Assembly: GCA_029933635.1 (NCBI GenBank)
Contig: JAOZNS010000002.1
Span: 1-34,789 of the forward strand
From: Candidatus Zixiibacteriota bacterium
Lineage (GTDB): Bacteria > Zixibacteria > MSB-5A5 > SM1-73
Length of the DNA stretch: 34,789 nucleotides
Direction: 5' to 3'
Part shown: positions 31,892-34,789 of the stretch, piece by piece
Layout: the number at the start of each line of letters is the position of its first letter
How positions within the stretch are numbered: position 1 is the stretch's first letter
The notes under the pieces: generated by a model
The model's input: only the letters and a program-made list of their open reading frames with translations
Told to the model about the DNA's origin: nothing
Database searches by the model: none
Position numbers and translations under genes: made by a program

Positions 31892-33070
31892 TTATTCTCC
31901 CATTCCGATCAGTTCCTCTCTCAAATCCACAAACTCATCTTCCACTGCTTCAGATTGTGCTTTCTTGACCGCCTTTATGATCGAGCTGGTGGGGATGTCT
32001 CTTCCTCCCAGTCCCACAATGAATCCACATAATCTGGGCTGTTTCTTCTTGCCATAAAAGACAGTTTTGACCTCATTGAGCAATATCCCCCCCCATCCCA
32101 AGGAGATAGCCTTTTCCATCACTACAATGGTCTCTAAATCCTTTAAAGCTTCGTAGATGGCTTCCTTAGGGAAGGGTCGAAATGCGCGGATCTTTAAAAG
32201 CCCGATCGGTTCGCCTTTCTCCCTCATATGGTCAACCACCTCTCGCATGGTTCCCACCACAGAACCCATTCCTATCAAAGCAATCTTTGCTCCTTTTAGC
32301 CGGTATTTATCTATCAGTCCACCAGCATACCGTCCAAACTTTTGACCGAATTCGGTTGCTACCTCATCAATTATCTGTTTTGCCGCTTCGATGGCCTGCT
32401 GTAGTCGATATCTTGTCTCCATATAATAGGCAGGTTCTGCCAGAACTCCAAAGGTCACAGGATCTTTGGGGGTCAAATATCTTGTGGGTTTATAGGGTGG
32501 AAGGAATTCGTCGGCCATCTTCTGATCGATCAGCTCCACTGGTTCGAAAGCATGGGTGAGGATAAATCCATCCATGTTGACTATCACCGGAAGGGATATT
32601 TCAGGATTTTCTCCAATCTTATAGGCCTGCAACTGCATGTCCGCCGCCTCCTGGCAATCCTCCGCATAAAGCTGTATCCACCCGGAATCCCTTAACGTCA
32701 TGGCATCCTGATGATCGTTCCAGATGTTTATGGGGGCAGATACGGAACGATTGGCACAGGTTATGGTAAGAGGAAGCCTCAAACCTGCGATATTAAAAAG
32801 AACCTCCGCCATCAAGAGTAAACCTTGAGAGGTGGTGGTGGAATACGCTCTCGCTCCAGTGACCGAAGCACCCAGAATCACCGAAGCGGCGCCAAATTCT
32901 GATTCCACGTTGATGAACTCAGCCTTAAGCTCGCCGTCTGCCACCATCTGCGAGAGGTTCTCCACGATATGAGTCTGGGGAGTTATGGGATAGGCGGAGA
33001 TCACATGGGGACGACATACCTTCACCGCCTCCGCCACCGCCCTTGATCCCTCAATCACCTTTTTCATCAT
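31892..33070 (-). CDS. porA: Pyruvate:ferredoxin oxidoreductase, alpha subunit
   Basis: A 392-residue subunit of standard PorA length. Key stretches are GSRAVAEAVKVCRPHVISAYPITPQTHIVE, FINVESEFGAASVILGASVTGARAYSTTTSQGLLLMAEVLF, ANRSVSAPINIWNDHQDAMTLRDSGWIQLYAE and IVNMDGFILTHAFEPVE, which bind CoA and pyruvate and point to pyruvate, not branched-chain oxoacids. The ATG overlaps the porD stop by 4 bases (ATGA), and a GGAGG site lies just before it. porB follows after 28 bases. Confidence 0.96.
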   Translation of the reverse strand: MMKKVIEGSRAVAEAVKVCRPHVISAYPITPQTHIVENLSQMVADGELKAEFINVESEFGAASVILGASVTGARAYSTTTSQGLLLMAEVLFNIAGLRLPLTITCANRSVSAPINIWNDHQDAMTLRDSGWIQLYAEDCQEAADMQLQAYKIGENPEISLPVIVNMDGFILTHAFEPVELIDQKMADEFLPPYKPTRYLTPKDPVTFGVLAEPAYYMETRYRLQQAIEAAKQIIDEVATEFGQKFGRYAGGLIDKYRLKGAKIALIGMGSVVGTMREVVDHMREKGEPIGLLKIRAFRPFPKEAIYEALKDLETIVVMEKAISLGWGGILLNEVKTVFYGKKKQPRLCGFIVGLGGRDIPTSSIIKAVKKAQSEAVEDEFVDLREELIGMGE

Positions 33071-33345
33071 CTCACCTCCAGTTTCATCTCGATGTCCTTA
33101 ACCGGACATTCTTCTGCACAGATCCCGCAGCCCTTGCAGAACTCCAAATCTGCCCAGTATTTCTTATCCTCCCCAAATACCACTCCATCTGGACAGACCA
33201 TCACACATATTCGACAATCCGTGCACTTATCATGTTTGAACACCGGCTTTTTCACCCTCCAGCTTCCAGTCTTATATTCTTTGCTGGATCCTGGCTTAGC
33301 CACTATTCCTTCGGGTCTGGTGGATCCAAGTTGAGACTTAGGCAC
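33067..33345 (-). CDS. porD: Pyruvate:ferredoxin oxidoreductase, delta subunit (2[4Fe-4S] ferredoxin)
   Basis: A 92-residue ferredoxin-like subunit with two CxxCxxCxxxCP motifs: HDKCTDCRICVMVCPDG and LEFCKGCGICAEECP. They hold two [4Fe-4S] clusters that carry electrons to external ferredoxin. It starts at a GTG (33345) with an AAGGAGG site and overlaps the end of porC by 8 bases and the start of porA by 4, so translation of the operon is coupled. The N-terminal ~45 residues (TRPEGIVAKPGSS, WRVKKPVFK) match the PorD leader region. Confidence 0.95.
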   Translation of the reverse strand: MPKSQLGSTRPEGIVAKPGSSKEYKTGSWRVKKPVFKHDKCTDCRICVMVCPDGVVFGEDKKYWADLEFCKGCGICAEECPVKDIEMKLEVR

Positions 33346-33892
33346 CTTTTCCTCCTTTCATCAAATCATATGCCTTCTGGATTGCGCGGGCATTTTTCTC
33401 GCCCACCTCTCCGGGAAATCTCTCCTTAACGCTTTTTATGATCGCCTCCACGGAGATCAGCCCAGTAATCCCGGAGAAAGCCCCCATCAGGGTGGTGTTC
33501 TGAACTGCTCTACCTATTATCTCCAGAGCAATCCTGGTTGCGGGTATGGTTCTAACCTCTGCGGTGGTTTTAAGACCAATCTCCTCAGCAGATCTTTCAG
33601 TATCCACCAACACCATCCCATCTGGTTTCAAACCGCTGAGCACATTGATGGCCCCGATCAAGGTGTTGTCCTGAATTATCAAATAATCTGGCTCATAAAT
33701 CTGGCTTCGATTATACACCTTATGGTCGGAGACTCTGACGAAGGACTGAACCGGAGCACCCATGCGCTCACTTCCAAATGAAGGAAAGGCTTGAGCATAC
33801 TTGCCGTCCTCAAAGGCGGCTTGGGCAAAAAGTTCAGCCGCGGTTACCACCCCCTGTCCCCCTCGACCATGTATCCTTATCTCCTTTAACAT
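33338..33892 (-). CDS. porC: Pyruvate:ferredoxin oxidoreductase, gamma subunit
   Basis: A 184-residue subunit starting MLKEIRIHGRGGQGVVTAAELFAQAA at the ATG at 33892, which has a GGGAGG site; a frame back to 33916 adds eight unlikely residues. It shows FPSFGSERMGAPVQSFVRVSD, DYLIIQDNTLI and NTTLMGAFSGITGLISVEAI, the usual gamma-subunit blocks. It is the first gene of the operon (order gamma-delta-alpha-beta, as in Thermotoga and archaea). The Rex-like operator is 60 bases upstream. Confidence 0.95.
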   Translation of the reverse strand: MLKEIRIHGRGGQGVVTAAELFAQAAFEDGKYAQAFPSFGSERMGAPVQSFVRVSDHKVYNRSQIYEPDYLIIQDNTLIGAINVLSGLKPDGMVLVDTERSAEEIGLKTTAEVRTIPATRIALEIIGRAVQNTTLMGAFSGITGLISVEAIIKSVKERFPGEVGEKNARAIQKAYDLMKGGKGA

Positions 33893-33951
33893 AATCCTCC
33901 CTTTCCAAACGACCAAAAATCAATTATCGACCAGAATAACCTCTATTCACT

Positions 33952-33969
33952 TAGTGAAAAAATTCACAA
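33952..33969. promoter_or_regulatory. Rex-like operator upstream of the por operon
   Basis: On the plus strand the site reads TAGTGAA-AAAA-TTCACAA, matching TTGTGAANNNNTTCACAA at 13 of 14 defined positions. An overlapping palindrome TTCAC-TTA-GTGAA (33946-33958) adds a third arm, so there are three tandem TTCAC/GTGAA arms. It lies 60-77 bases upstream of the porC start, in the promoter zone. Rex commonly controls pyruvate oxidation genes; the regulator itself is not in the window. Confidence 0.65.
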
Positions 33970-34090
33970 CTCAAATAAACTACGCAGTATTTACTTCTTA
34001 GTTTTGAAATAATTAGCTATCTGAAATATTTTTAGCCCATCAGGACTGAGAAGATCCAAAAGTTTTGCATCTGAATTATGGCTCAAAAAA

Positions 34091-34645
34091 TCAAAGCCGG
34101 GGCAGGGTTATTTTCTTCTGAGCCTGATATTTCCCCTTTTTGTCCTTATAAGATGTTTGGCAAAGCTCGTCGGCCTCCAGGAAGATTATCTGCGCTATGC
34201 CTTCGTTAGCATAGATTCTGGCAGGAAGCGGAGTGGTATTGGAGATCTCTAATGTGGCATATCCTTCCCATTCCGGTTCAAACGGGGTGACGTTCACGAT
34301 TATTCCACACCGTGCATAGGTTGATTTGCCCAAGCAGATGGTCAATATGTTTCGGGGAATTTTAAAATATTCCACCGTCCTTGCCAGAGCAAAGGAGTTG
34401 GGTGGGATGACGCAGGTCTTTCCCTTAAAATCGATGAAAGATCTGGAATCAAAATTCTTGGGGTCGATCAGGGTGGCATTTACATTGTTAAAGACCTTGA
34501 ATTCATCTGCCACGCGAATGTCATACCCATAGGAGGAGAGTCCAAATGAAATCACCCCGGATTTTATCTGTCTCTCCGAGAATGGCACGATCATCTGATG
34601 CTTCTTTGCCATTCTTCTGATCCATCTATCCGACTTTATTGGCAC
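34091..34645 (-). CDS. dcd: dCTP deaminase
   Basis: A 184-residue enzyme of the dUTPase fold that deaminates dCTP to dUTP. It opens with PIKSDRWIRRMAKKHQMIVPF, the conserved Dcd N-terminus, read from a GTG at 34645 (an internal Met at residue 12 would lose this motif). SYGYDIRVADEFKVF, IPPNSFALARTVEYFKIP, CLGKSTYARCGIIVNVTPFEPEWEG and LEISNTTPLPARIYANEGIAQI follow, with the catalytic Glu in LEISNTTP/WEGYATLE. It is monocistronic: 198 bases separate it from porC. No ribosome site is evident at the GTG. A mono- versus bifunctional (dUMP-forming) type cannot be settled here. Confidence 0.95.
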   Translation of the reverse strand: MPIKSDRWIRRMAKKHQMIVPFSERQIKSGVISFGLSSYGYDIRVADEFKVFNNVNATLIDPKNFDSRSFIDFKGKTCVIPPNSFALARTVEYFKIPRNILTICLGKSTYARCGIIVNVTPFEPEWEGYATLEISNTTPLPARIYANEGIAQIIFLEADELCQTSYKDKKGKYQAQKKITLPRL

Positions 34646-34742
34646 GCTTTAATCAAATAAAGATTAAAATTGCAAAATGGAAATTTTTACGTTGCATTGG
34701 GAAATTGTTTTCCCGACGCTGTGCCCAAATAACACAATGTTC

Positions 34743-34770
34743 CGCATCGGGATCACCAAATCCCGATGCG
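34743..34770. repeat. Palindromic repeat at the right end of the window
   Basis: CGCATCGGGAT (34743-34753) and ATCCCGATGCG (34760-34770) are perfect complements around a 6-base loop. No T run follows on either strand, so this is a REP-like hairpin, not a clear terminator. The last 140 bases hold no gene. Confidence 0.6.
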
Positions 34771-34789
34771 ACAAGGCTAAAAATCACCA

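Overview
The window looks like a piece of chromosome from an uncultured anaerobic bacterium, probably of the FCB superphylum (Zixibacteria or a related candidate phylum). Three things point there: a large secreted protein ending in a type IX secretion (T9SS/Por) sorting domain, two secreted proteins ending in GDVVYLINYLYRGGP-type dockerin repeats, and a strictly anaerobic set of metabolic genes (pyruvate:ferredoxin oxidoreductase, EtfAB with a membrane Fe-S quinone reductase). The phylum is inferred from protein style only. No rRNA, tRNA, CRISPR array, transposase or phage gene was recognised.

Layout. Bases 1-3094, minus strand: etfB-etfA-membrane Fe-S/heme b oxidoreductase (EMO-like, cut by the window edge), preceded by a Rex-like operator. 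3743-8074, plus strand: a stand-alone RibD C-terminal reductase, then two dockerin-tailed secreted proteins (an M23-fold protein and a VCBS/FG-GAP repeat protein) ending at a strong hairpin. 8073-9714: a small membrane protein on the minus strand, then a sigma-region-4-like protein with a C-terminal CxxC...HxxxH module and a ribbon-helix-helix protein on the plus strand. 9784-13979, plus strand: a consensus sigma-70 promoter, a c-di-AMP (ydaO-type) riboswitch with its own terminator, an APC/KimA-like permease, a small two-helix membrane protein, a membrane-anchored UspA protein and two TrkA/RCK proteins. 13980-14338: a cluster of short palindromic repeats. 14339-23126, minus strand: a doubtful ORF, asparagine synthetase AsnA, a short MscS channel, a THEP1-type NTPase, the 961-residue T9SS protein, a YprB-like exonuclease with TPRs and a PHP phosphatase. 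23235-26307: an overlapping lipA-ogt-MBL hydrolase operon (minus) divergent from thioredoxin reductase (plus). 26623-34645, minus strand: CobO-type corrinoid adenosyltransferase, PEP carboxykinase, malic enzyme, porC-porD-porA-porB with a terminator and a Rex-like operator, and dCTP deaminase.

How the genes work together. PorCDAB, malic enzyme and PEP carboxykinase sit at the pyruvate/oxaloacetate/malate/PEP node, while EtfAB plus the EMO-like protein would pass acyl-CoA or similar electrons to quinone. Near-consensus Rex sites in front of both etfB and porC suggest that one NADH/NAD+ sensor controls both. The riboswitch operon is best read as a c-di-AMP-controlled potassium or osmolyte uptake unit; an MscS channel nearby fits an osmotic theme.

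Most notable items: the riboswitch-controlled transporter/USP/RCK module, in which a KimA-like permease appears to be split from its USP domain and which has two RCK proteins but no visible TrkH/KtrB partner; the paired Rex-like sites; the sigma-like/zinc-module fusion; and several dispersed palindromic repeat families.
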